NCBI GenBank assembly: GCA_024509875.1
Contig: JAMPIV010016232.1
Coordinates: forward strand, 87,501 to 151,500
DNA: 64,000 nucleotides
Reading direction: 5' to 3'
Origin: Oreohelix idahoensis
Lineage: Eukaryota > Mollusca > Gastropoda > Stylommatophora > Oreohelicidae
Both the position numbers and the translations under genes were made by a program. Position 1 is the stretch's first letter. Each line of letters starts with the position of its first letter. This document shows positions 44,959-55,994 of the stretch, in pieces. The notes under the pieces were generated by a model, which was not told the DNA's origin, made no database searches, and saw nothing but the letters and a program-made list of their open reading frames with translations.

Positions 44959-47900
44959 TCATAACTGACTATGGGAATGCGCCCCTGAGGTGACAGCCCT
45001 CAGCTGCTTATTTTCCTGGTGCTCCTTTCGACGTTTTCTCCTCACCTCTGCTTCTTGTGTGAGCCTCTCTTCGCCCAATCTGAGGTGGCGCCGTAAATAG
45101 CATCGCCACTTAGTGCGATCGGCAGCTTTATCCTCCCATGTTGCTGGATCCTTGTCCAGTGCCCTCATATCTCTCTTGCACACATCTTTGAACCTCAGCT
45201 GTGGTCGCCCAACTGTTCTCTTGCCATCTGCTAATTGTCCGTAGAAGATATCTTTTGGGATGCGACCATCATTCATGCGGCGAACATGGCCAAGCCAGCG
45301 AAGTCTGCGCTGTCTAAGAAGCGTATACATACTTTGAAGGCCAGCACGTGACAACACCTCGACATTTGTCACTTTATCTTTCCACGAGATGCCGAGGATG
45401 CGGCGTAGACACCGCAAATGGAAGGTATTGAGCCTTCTTTCTTGCTTAGCATAGGTCGTCCAGGTCTCGCTGCCATATAGGAGTGTGCTGGTGACGCAGG
45501 CATTATATACCGCAGCTTTGGTCTTCATTGTGAGTTTAGAGTTTCCCCAAACACGCGATGTGAGGCGGGCAAAGGTAGCTGCAGCTTTGCCAATGCGGCT
45601 GTCGATTTCTGTATCCAGCGAGAGTTTGTCATTGATGGTAGACCCTAGGTATGTGAAGTGGTGCACCACTGCCAATTAATAGTTATCGATAGTGATAACT
45701 GGTGCAGCACCCACATCCTGACTCAGCACATTCGTTTTCTTTAGACTTATTGTGAGGCCAAAGTCCTTGCATGCTTTAGTGAAGCGATTCATCAAGCTCT
45801 GAAGCTCCTGTTGGCTTTGAGTGACGACTGCAGCATCATCAGCGAACAACAAGTCTCTTATAGTGACCCTTCTGATTTTTGTTTTTGCCTTCAGCCTTGA
45901 AAGATTAAACAGACGGCCATCTGACCTAGTGTGAAGGCATATTCCTTCAGTTGCATCTCTGAATGCATGTTTCAAGAGTAAGGCAAAGAAGATTCCGAAG
46001 AGGGTCGGAGCCAGAACACAGCCTTGTTTAACGCCACTTCGTATATCAAAGGGCTGTGACGTGCTTCCAGCATATTGGACTGTTCCCTTCATGCCGTCAT
46101 GGAATGACTTTATCATTTCCAGCATTTTAGAAGGGCAGCCTGTTTTCAGGAGGATTTTAAAGAGTCCATCCCTACTAACCAGGTCGAATGCTTTTGTGAG
46201 GTCTATAAAGGCGATATATAATGGTCTTTTCTGCTCTCTTGATTTTTCCTGAAGCTGGCGGAGAGAGAAGATAATGTCTGTTGTTGATCTGCCAGCTCGG
46301 AATCCACACTGTGACTCTGGATATATGCGCTCAGCTAACTTGTGTAGTCGCATTAAGATGACTTTGGCAAAAACCTTACCAACAATACTAAGAAGAGAGA
46401 TGCCTCTGTAGTTATTGCAATCACTTCTGTCTCCTTTATTTTTATACAGTGTTACAATCTTGGCATCTCGCATGTCTTGAGGAATAGTTGTCTCTTCCCA
46501 GCACTGGCACAGCATCCTATGCAGGGGATGTAATAGCGTGCTCTTACAGCATTTGATTAAATCAGGAGGAATCCCATCACTGCCTGGTGCTTTGCCAGAG
46601 GCCAAGCTATCAATGGCCTTGCTGAGTTCCTCTAATGTTGGTTCGGCATCCAGCTCCTCCATAGTTGGCAGATTGTTGACACCATCAAGGGCTGCAGGCG
46701 TAACGGTATTGTCTCTAGCGTAAAGCTCAGAGTAGTGCTCGACCCACCTCTCCATCTGCTTACCCTTATCGGTTAGCTTCTCTCCGCTGATGGTTTTTAG
46801 CGGTGCCGTCTTACTTTTATGGGGGCCAAGTGCTTTCTTTATACCGTCATACATTTGTCTAATGTTGCCTGTTTGCGCTGCGATCTGGATGCTCTCACTG
46901 AGCTGGAGCCAGTAGTCATTTGCACAGCGTCGAGCAGTTTGTTGAACTTTGCTTCTCGTAGCCCTCAGGATCTGTAGGGTTCTGGCACTCGGTGAACGTT
47001 TGTATTCATTCATAGCACTGCGCTTAGCTTCAATGACAGGTGCCATCACATCTGATGAAGCATCAAACCAATCATTTGACTTTGCTGTTTTCTTACCAAA
47101 GGTGGCAAGTGCAGTACTTTGAATGGTGTTCCGTAGATGCTCCCAGTTCTCTGTAATAGTATCACCATGCTGAGGGCTACTGAGCACTTTCTCGAAGGTC
47201 GCAGTGAATTGAGCGATCATGAGAGGGTCTGACATCTTGCTGGTATCAATGCGTGGTTTCCCTTCATGTCTGACACGATAGAGTTTTCTTGGTTGTGCTC
47301 TGATTTTGCAGCAAACCAAGGAGTGATCTGTATCACAGTCTGCACTATGGTACGAGCGCGTGGAGAGCACAGACCTGAGGAGTGGCCTTCTGACGAGAAT
47401 CAGGTCAAGTTGGTGCCAGTGCTTGGATCGTGGGTGTCTCCATGACACCTTATGCTGGGGTTTTGTCTGAAAGTAGGTGTTGGTCACGCAGAGGTCATGG
47501 TGGACGCACAACTCTAAGAGCCGTTGTCCATTTTCATTCATCTTGCCAATACCAAACCTGCCCAGACATGAAGGCCATGAAACATTATCGGCACCCACTC
47601 TAGCGTTAAAGTCACCAAGGAGAACAAGCTGTTCTTGCCTAGGTATGCTTTTGATAATTGCTGTTAGATTCTCGTAGAACTCATCTTTAGCTTCTGAGGC
47701 AGAGTACAGAGTAGGAGCATACACACTGACAAGGGTGATGGGACCTGTGCTAGTTTGCAGGCGGAGCGTTAACAGGCGTTCTGATCCATTCTCGCCTGGT
47801 TCAACCATTTTAGTTAGCGATTTTTTGACCGCAAAACCTACTCCGTGTTCTCTAGCTTTATTAAGATCTTTCCCTTGCCAATAAAATGTGTAGTCCTTCT

Positions 47901-48153
47901 CGCTCACCGTTCCAGAGCCCGCCAGGCGCGTTTCCTGAAGTGCAGCTATATCCACCTGAAGTCGTTTAAGCTCATCATTAATTATGGCTGTCTTCCTTAC
48001 ATCGTTTACATCCTGTAGGTTTTCGGATAGTCCAGTCAACATAGTCCGGACGTTCCAGCATCCCAATCTGAGAGTTTGCTTATTTCTATTTTTTCGATAA
48101 TTGCTTGGTGCAAAATTTTCTGTCCACAGTTCGGGTTTGACCCTAATCCCCAT
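44959..48153 (-). pseudogene. LINE F endonuclease-reverse transcriptase, one internal stop
   Basis: The start ATG at 48151-48153 gives MGIRVKPE. The N-terminal ~250 residues are an AP-type endonuclease: GCWNVRTM, LQETRLAG, LLGDFNARVG (about residue 184), and a CDTDHSLV block. Residues about 460-780 are reverse transcriptase: SGKAPGSDGIPP, NNYRGISLLS, QCGFRAGRSTTD, FIDLTKAFD, GVKQGCVLAP and FADDAAV (about residue 767). The C-terminal ~240 residues contain FHLRCLRRILGISWKDKVTN and KRTVGRPQLRFKDV blocks. A single stop at 45676-45678 breaks an otherwise continuous frame just after the reverse transcriptase palm. Sequences like this are often annotated as craniofacial development protein 2-like in invertebrates. 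The exact clade (RTE/BovB-like or near it) is not certain. Confidence 0.92.
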
Positions 48154-48804
48154 GCACCCAATGGGGAAAGCAGACAGTGGCGGGACAACACCTTATTGAC
48201 TGGGGGCTGCCCAGCTTGAAGCGGGCGGTAGCTGTCCAGTGAGATCCTAGAACCTCTCCCACTGTCGGAAGTAGCCCCTGGCGCCATGCCCTACGCCAAT
48301 TGGGCAAAATGCTTATAACCGGTAACTGCTACTTCCCGTGTTTTGCCGACACCTATAGGGTGAAGCTGGAGTGTCCTCTCCAGGGCGCGAGCTTGGGCAC
48401 AGTTATATGGAGATCAAGCTGTTGCCCATGCAGCATGTTCCCCCTCTCCACACAGCCGGTAGATCCAAAGGAACGGCAGTAGCCGATACAGTTTGGTACC
48501 AGCCATGTCGCAGGAGTTGCCAGAATAATGTCGAATCGACATTAGACTGCCTTAGGGACTCCGACTCCGGATTTATCCTCAGGGTTTACTCCCGAAGCCA
48601 ATTCCATAAATGGATATTCCCGCAAGGCAGCGGTGGTTTGAATTCAGAGTTCCTTCTCTTAGATAAGCTACCAACCAAGGATCACGAGCCCTATCTGCCC
48701 GAAGCTGCTGGTTTTAAGGCGCGAGTCGCTCGCCTTTGCCCCTTCTCCCGTCAGTGGAAACAGTTCCGCCGGGCTCAAATTGAGCCACACGTGAAGGCCG
48801 GGAG
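48154..48804 (-). other. LINE F 5' untranslated region
   Basis: It lies between the 12-bp target duplication and the coding start and is richer in G+C than its surroundings. ORFs seen here on either strand are not recognised. Internal promoter function is expected for this class but not visible as a motif. Confidence 0.6.
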
Positions 48805-48811
48805 GAAAAGA

Positions 48812-48812
<1 letters not shown>

Positions 48813-48887
<75 letters not shown>
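48813..48887. repeat. TA microsatellite
   Basis: About 36 uninterrupted TA units. It lies between LINE F and the Tigger element, and a shorter TA tract continues on the other side of the Tigger element at 53979-53994. Confidence 0.98.
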
Positions 48888-48889
<2 letters not shown>

Positions 48890-49044
48890 GATTCAGGTTA
48901 ATAGGGCCATCGGTTAATCGAGGTAGTCGTTTATTTGGGACAAATCTCAAAATAGAAAAACAAATCAATAAAATAACCAGAATATGCTTCGCTTATTTAG
49001 GACACCATACCGTTTACTCGAGAGTGTCATTTTAATATTAGTAT

Positions 49045-49672
49045 CTTCTTCTTCAGCTGCCTGGTCTGGAACAGATATTAGCGATCATGACCCTCCAATC
49101 TTCTCTGTCTTTTGATAGTCTAATGAAGTTGTTGTTGCTCATGCTGTTGTTTGTTGACCAGTTGTTTAAGCTTTCCACATACATCTTTCTCTGCCTTCCT
49201 CTTCCTCTCCTACCTGGTATTTTCCCACATAAGACTAATTTCTCCATTCCTCCTCTTCTGTTAATGTGTCCCATCAATTTCATTTGTCTTTTCCTGATGG
49301 TTTTGATGAGCGATTTATTAACACCCGCAGCTGTCAATATCTCGGCATTTGTTTTCTTCTCTGTCCACGATATTCTCAGTATCCTTCTCAAAAACCACAT
49401 TTCCGCTGCCTCCAGTTTTTTCACCATATGGTTACTCATTGTTCAACATTCGCATCCATATAAAAGATCGGACCACACGTAATCGAATTTTTGTGCTTAT
49501 GGTGATGTTTCTGTTTTTCATTTCGTTGTTCATCCTAGTACAGGCTTCTTTGGATATGGCTATCCTTTTCTTTATCTCTGAGTCACATCAGCCATCTGAT
49601 GTCAATGTAGCCTAAATATTTAAGAGATTGACTTGTTTGACTTTTTCTCTTTTGCTGTTCAAAGAGCGTACT
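49045..49672 (-). mobile_element. LINE G: 5'-truncated LINE 3' fragment
   Basis: 628 bp flanked by 10-bp direct repeats ATATTAGTAT at 49035-49044 and 49673-49682. The minus strand encodes the C-terminal part of a LINE protein (FLRRILRISWTEKKTNAEIL and KIPGRRGRGRQRKMYVESL, within 49053-49439), with degraded frames upstream. It ends in a GAAGAAGAAG tail. It is inserted in the 5' part of the Tigger element. Confidence 0.88.
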
Positions 49673-49769
49673 ATATTAGTATACAGTGTGTAAAGTATTG
49701 TAAGATTTATTGTTACCGTATTCAGACAGTGTAGTATTTTTATTTTTATAATTTTAGACCGCTGCCAAG

Positions 49770-51190
49770 ATGCACAGAGAAGATCTGACACATCTAACGG
49801 AATTGCCTTACTTGACCAAATCGAAATCCACCCTCCTAACGCCAGTCATCGCCAGCTGGCGAGGACAAATGGAGTGCTCGATACAGCAGCAAGATAAACT
49901 GCTAGAGGAAAGGGGATTACGTAAAGAGAAACAGGAAACTTCCCAAAAACGGAAGCGTAAAGGCAAGATCAAGACGCGGAGGAGGCCCTCAATGAATGGT
50001 TCTCTGTTGTAACTGAACTAGGTGTGGGCGTCAGTGGCTCAAGGCTAAAAAGTAAGTCAGAGGATTTAGCTGAAAAAAAATGTGGGGTGAGGATTTCAAA
50101 GTGACAGACGGATGTTTGTCTCAATCGAAGTCTAGGTATGAGATTAAATTTAAGAAAGCAGACTGCGAGAAGGACACTGCTGATGCCGGAAGTGCTGAAC
50201 AACGGGTGTCTACAAAACTTCCCAACGTGCTTCGGAAATGTTGTGCAGATAATATTTTCAATGCCGATGAAACTGGCCTGTTTTATCGCGCAATGCCGGA
50301 CGGCTCCTGAGCTACAAACACACAACACTTTCTGGCTCAAACACAGCAATTTATCGCGTAACTTTATTATGCTGTTCAAACATGTCGGGAAATGATAAAC
50401 AGAAGCTGTTGGTTATTTGGAAAAGCATTAAGACTTGATGCTTTAAGTATGAAGTACGAAGAGTTTACCAGTTTTGTATCATGCCATCAGAAATCGTGGA
50501 TGACTTCTGAAATTAAAAAAAAAAAGTGGCTTAAAAAGTGTGACGTGGAAACACAACGGAAGTCACGTTTTCTTGATCTTTTGTTCTGCTGCTTCTTGAC
50601 ACATGTGCGGCACACCATCATTTAACTTGTGCGGCACATCATCATTTAACTTGTGCGGCACACCCTCATTTAGATCGTTTGAAAAACATCCATCTGGAAT
50701 TTCTGCAGTAGATAGACATTGGAATCATACAAATTTGAAGAAATTGTATCGCTGAAAGTTGGATAATTATATCCTTGAAGCAATTGAAGAACATCTACTC
50801 ACATCATCTTCAACAGCCAAAGATGTCAGTGCAAAGGTTAACGTTTTACAACCAGGCCAGTTCGTCGCCGACAGTTGGCGAGAAATAAGCAGCCATATCA
50901 TTCAAAACTGTTTGGCTCATTGTGGTTTGTTACGGATTGCCTCCCCTGCTTTGCAGTAGTGGTCCAACAATAGCCAAACTCAAGAGTATCTGAATGGGTC
51001 GTCAAAGGTGTTAACCTTCGCACAAGATTACTCTTGGCAGAGATGTAGATAGAAGTGTAATGGCGCTTCTATCTGAAAGAAGCCTTCACAAGATAATTCA
51101 GAAGTCAAGAACCAATGCGGCATAGCGCTGAGCAATGGTTAACATATCTGTCCGTCGCCTTTTGTGAAGGAATTAAGCGATGGTTTTAGC
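49770..51190 (+). pseudogene. Tigger/pogo transposase relic, N-terminal and DDE parts
   Basis: Translations in shifting frames show a CENP-B-type DNA-binding region (EALNEWF and LGVGVSGSRLKSKSEDLA, split between frames near 50000-50080) and then the start of the DDE catalytic domain, with NADETGLFYRAMPD at about 50257-50305 carrying the first catalytic Asp. Later fragments match the rest of the DDE_1 domain, including a Trp-rich block near 50880 (FVADSWREISSHIIQNC). Many stops and frameshifts and a short triplicated ~25-bp segment (about 50604-50672) show it is dead. The family is recognised with good confidence from the NADETGLFYR motif. Confidence 0.85.
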
Positions 51191-51194
51191 CTGT

Positions 51195-53369
51195 TCAAGG
51201 CCCCCCCCCCCCCCCCCCCCCCAGCTGATTTAATTTAGCGGATTCCTCTTATAATGGTATAGCTCTGTTTAGAGGTAAATATATGTCTAGGTTTAGATAT
51301 GTATATATATATATTACATATTCTGGGTCATATGTTTGCTTTCATGCATTAAAAAAACACTGAAGCGACTATGATTGATTAGTTTTAAAACAACATGTAA
51401 CAATTTTAATAATGAATTAGTCTTTAAAAGTTAAAAATAAGTAATTTGCTGGTGACTTTTATACTGGAATCAAATTTTCTCTTCACAGAGATTTAGGGTG
51501 AGGATATAGTTCAGAAAAATTATGTCCTTTTTGCTGGTGCCTTTTTATAAGCACTTAACTTTTAGGTGAGTCCTGCAGCTGTGATTTTCGTCACTGCTTG
51601 GTAATGGAGGCACTTCTTCGCACAACTTGTTCGATTTAGGCGGAGGCGGTTGGTGTTGATGCCCTGCGTTTCACTCACAACTAGCTTTGTTCCACGAACT
51701 TTTGGACAAAATAGAAAGAACAAAATGCCTCTACTAAGTACACTGAGTTGGAAGCTTAACAGGCGCACCTTCTCGTTGTCCACCCACCAATGTTAATCTC
51801 TCAGAAAAATTAAATTCTTGAGCATGCACAGTGCTACTCAGGAAAGATGAATAACATTCACCAATATTCCTCTGGGTATTAACTGGGTACTGTGTCTGGA
51901 CAGCGCGAATAATGATTTGTGCCTGAAGTAACATTAATAAGTTACATAAATGTTTACAAAATGATATGATACACTTGAGGCACACATGATGTAGTCATCA
52001 CTCATCAATGCTCCAGTCGGAGTCTGGGTCACCTCTGCTGTCGGGTTTACCGCAAGACCAGCAAGAAACAATCACCAGTACTTGCTGTCGTGGTTCAGGA
52101 ATATACTCTTTTCATATGTTGAGGTTGCGAGCCTCATTTATAACCACTAAGCAAGAAACATATAAATTTTACATTAGTAAATAAATTGTGTACACCTACC
52201 CCAAAAGTTTGGGAATATACAATCTCCTTGCACAGATTTAGACTGGACACAGCTTTGTATTAGAGGCTTCTATTCACTTAGGTCTGGAATTTAGAGTTAA
52301 TCCCTCTGACGGAGGGTGTTCTGCGAAATCACTGGGCATGGGAAAACTTATGTTTAATTCCTCTATCACTTGTGATCAAATTCCTAAGTTTCCAGTCTTG
52401 TATTAAAATGCGGGTTTACTTGTAAATTCCTAAGTAACCCTATACTCGATCTGTTACTTATAGTTGTTGAATTTCTAAGTCCAGTGTCTCTTTTTCTTTC
52501 TGTCTTTCTGGGAGTTGCGTGTATGAAGTTGCGCTGTCTGTTCTGTGTCTCTGAGTATATTATATCTCTCATTCTCAATTCAAATTACAGATTGTGTTTC
52601 GCCGAATATTCCAATAGAATTCATTGTATATTCCGGTTCTCACTTCAAACCAATAAAATCTCTCTAGCACTGGGTTGGGTGTTTCATTTAATATATTCCC
52701 TCGCGTGTTTTAAAATATTAATTTTAATATTCCACGTGTGACCTCTGTCTCATCATGCGGTAATATTTCCGGTGACATCTTGTGCACAACTCACAAACAC
52801 TATCTATGAACTCATTTGATGTCCAGATGCTACCTGTCGCCAATATTGTCTCTCCAGACAGAATATCGTGATAAACAAACACATGGATGGTCCCGTGAAA
52901 TTTAAACGCATCCACTACCTGTGTAATCTGCCAGACAAACAGACACGGTGGTCAGTAATCCAGAAAGACAGTCTTGGCTACCTATTCATCCTCGTACGAG
53001 CCATATTGTGTTAAACGAGGATCGTCTCCTATCAAAGGTGGCCGGTGACTGAGTCAATTGATAAGCGTATTATCGCTGACCGGTGTAATTACCTGGCGGA
53101 ACGTAAATACGTCTGAAGAGTGGTAAACAAGATAAAGACAGTCCCATAGTAGATACTTCCGTATGGGAGTGGAGTGCTAGAAACTTCACCTTATTAGATC
53201 CAGCACAGAGAGCAAAATAATGAATGAAAGGGCATAAAGATTGCCAAATATGAGCGGTTGGAGAGAAAATGAAGAAAAGAAATGATACTGCCGTAGTGGC
53301 TAAAGGTGTGAGACAACCACCAAGAGAACACGTCCAGACGTTTCGTTGCATGGTTTTAAGCACCCATGA
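51195..53369. other. Unidentified segment inside the Tigger element
   Basis: It starts with a run of about 23 C at 51200-51222 and separates the two parts of the transposase relic. It holds only short ORFs with no recognised similarity. It is probably one or more older insertions, but I could not find terminal repeats or a target duplication. Confidence 0.45.
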
Positions 53370-53720
53370 TTTATGATGCTAGATACGACAGATAGTGAAA
53401 ATGACGCCGCTCTGGAATTTCAACACGACCGAAACTATAAAGAGTTTGCATGCATCGACAATAGACTTCAATGTTATGATGAAAATAAAGATTTTGAGGA
53501 CGCAACTGAACAAATTGCAACAATGCACCACAAGACGTCAGAAGATCAGGAATGAGATGAGACACCTGAGACTGAGCAAGTGACTAACGATGATGCCAGG
53601 AAATTTGTTGCTTGATTATGACGCTACGTCATGCAGGAAGGCAAAGAAGGCAGTCCTATATCTGCAGTAGATTCCTGTTCTGATCTTGTTCCGTTGCATT
53701 CAAACCAGAGAACACGGTAG
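53370..53720 (+). pseudogene. Tigger transposase relic, C-terminal acidic tail
   Basis: The 53373-53555 frame reads SENDAALEFQHDRNYKEF then CYDENKDFEDATEQIATMHH, an acidic Asp/Glu-rich segment like the C-terminal tail of Tigger transposases. After a stop at 53553 the frame continues with DETPETEQVTNDDARKFVA and further matches to about 53700. The assignment depends on composition and position, so it is less sure than the N-terminal part. Confidence 0.6.
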
Positions 53721-53978
53721 GTGCATTCGATAAATTTCTCCAACAAGATTAGCTGTTGAGAACTACATACGCAAATGGTGTAAATATTTTTCTCTGATTT
53801 ATTCCATTTGTTCCAGTATTTATTTAAAATACGGGTATTTTTAATGAGAAGAAACGGTAATTTTTTTATTTTAATGCTGAATCTATTTTCACTATTTACG
53901 TGGAACTTTGCATTTTGGGGCAGCCGCTTAATTGGGTCAAAGTGTTCTAGCCCCGATGTGTCCTAATTAACCGGAATC

Positions 53979-55990
53979 ATATATATATATATAAAGGTAC
54001 AAAGTTGATCAGTTGGAAAGATTTGTTCATACAAATATATCTTTTAGTTGATGTCTGAAGACTGTCATACGGGGCAGTTCTGGACCTGATCAGAAATGAA
54101 AATTGTGGAGTCTGCATCTTTGATGCGCTAAGCAGAACGGGAAAATACAATATCTTATAAATCCGACAACTAATATTATTTTATTTCCAGTGGAGTTTAG
54201 CAAACGTGGTAGCGTCAGTTCAAGAAGTACACTTGCTTTCCACAAATTCGCAAATACGTAAAGATACATAAATGGCACTGAGAGAAACTAACTCTTGTTT
54301 CTAAAAATGACAGCATTAGTAATATCAATTTCCAAATACAGAACCAGCTGTCGACCTGCCACAACGTACAAATCAATCGACGCTGTTGTAATAGATCGAA
54401 ACAAGGCTGTATTTTATCCAGCTGAGTTCCGTAGCTCCTTAGAAACACATGAATTACTACGCATACCTTAGTTGTAATACGTCAAGCACCGATAATGTTA
54501 CTGCGTAACCTTAATCTGCTTAAATCGTGTAACTCACCTAAACAATGTGTGACAATATAAAAAAAGATATGCATAAAGCGATGATATGCTCACGTCACAC
54601 AGTCCACTGATACCCACCGACAACGCCTTTTGAGTTTGTTAAAAAGAGTAATAACCTGTGCACTTTGCTTTACAATGATTATTAACAAGGTTCAATAACA
54701 ATCAATAAATTTAGCAGGCACTAACTTAGAAACCCAAGCTTTTTATATGGATAACATTATTGTTTGCCCCAAGGTAGGCACATCAAGAATTTGTTTCAAC
54801 TTTTCAGACAGTAAGAAAACCAAAAATGGTTTTTTTTTTCAAGACGTTTTGGAATAATAACCATCTTGCAATAATAACTGTATAAAAAAACTATAAGTAA
54901 ATAAGAAATGAAATGACAATGAAAAATTTTTTTAATTGTAACTTGTGTGAATTAAATAAATAAGAGGGCTGCTTTAAAAGTGGTAAGGATATAAATATAA
55001 AAATTAAACAAGAAAATGGTATGGAATCGGTTTTACAAATTAACGGTAGACTGGAACATGTGCTTTCTGTGTCCCGTTAATTTGAAAAACTGATTCTATA
55101 CACTTTTTTTTAAATTTATGTATTTATTTGAATTAATCAGAACTAACGAACTAAATTAATCAAAATATCGTTATCAGATTTTTAAATTGTGAGAAATTGT
55201 GATGCTGTACTTTTCTAAAAGCCGTTGTTGGAAAGAACCGGGCAACGCTGGGTATATAAAATTAGTATTTATAAGTGCACATTTTTGTAAATATCTTTTT
55301 TTATTATAAATCTCTCGTTTTTAAATTTATATTCTTCTTTCAGCATCTCCCCCTTATCCTCAAAAATAAAACAAAAAACATAAACCAATAAATGACGTAG
55401 TAACAGGAGACGAGACAAAACTATTCACATAAACACAAATATCATATACTCGACATGTTTCCCTTTGTTTTGCACACTCACGCTATGTAAACAAGTGGGT
55501 GAGTGACGTGTTTACACAGACAAAAGAGTTTACGTGGGTTGAATATATCCAATTTGCATGCGCATGATGAGGTAACAACATCTTGATCACAAAGACAAGG
55601 CCAGTAGTTAAAGATCTTGCAGATACAAGCTGGAGGACAGAAATAGGAAATATGCTGCAGCTGTACATGGAATACGCCCAATAAGGCACAAATAACCTGC
55701 TACTGCAGCTGCATTTTAACGAAATCACCCAAACAGTATTATGTCATCCAAATGGATTTATAACGTTAAACGTGCTATCTTGAAAGTAGTCGAGCGCTAT
55801 TGAAGAATGAATCAAGAACACCCGAAGACACTAATTTGTTGAAAACTTGAACCCCTTTAGTAGATTAAAATAGAAATCTTTACTGTAAGTAGCAACCGCT
55901 ACAACAGAACAACGCTACCATCCACAGTCACGGGAAGTAACTCAAGAAAAACCAAATCTTTCAATCAGAAAAGGAGATAAAACTACCCTT
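53979..55990. other. Unassigned region
   Basis: No gene is recognised. 54004-54045 (TTGATCAGTTGGAAAGATT) resembles 44784-44815, suggesting that the AT-rich repeat at 44262-44933 originally continued here before LINE F and the Tigger element inserted. The short ORFs are not convincing. Confidence 0.45.
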
Positions 55991-55994
55991 AATG

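Larger units (their letters stand above)
44934..48804 (-). mobile_element. LINE F: near full-length APE-type non-LTR retrotransposon
   Basis: 3.87 kb, flanked by 12-bp direct repeats GAAAAGAATGTA at 44922-44933 and 48805-48816. On the minus strand it has a ~650-bp 5' region (48154-48804), one long coding region (44959-48153), and a short 3' tail of ATT repeats. The target duplication and simple-repeat tail are typical of target-primed reverse transcription. Confidence 0.92.
48890..53978 (+). mobile_element. Pogo/Tigger-like DNA transposon relic, interrupted
   Basis: The outer ends are inverted: GATTCAGGTTAATAGGGCC at 48890 and, reversed, a GATTCCGGTTAATTAGGAC-like end at 53978. Both are bordered by TA repeats, the target type of pogo elements. 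Inside are broken pieces of a CENP-B/Tigger-type transposase (49770-51190 and 53370-53720), a LINE fragment (49045-49672) and an unidentified segment (about 51200-53370). The boundaries rest on the short inverted ends and the context, not on a family consensus. Confidence 0.75.
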
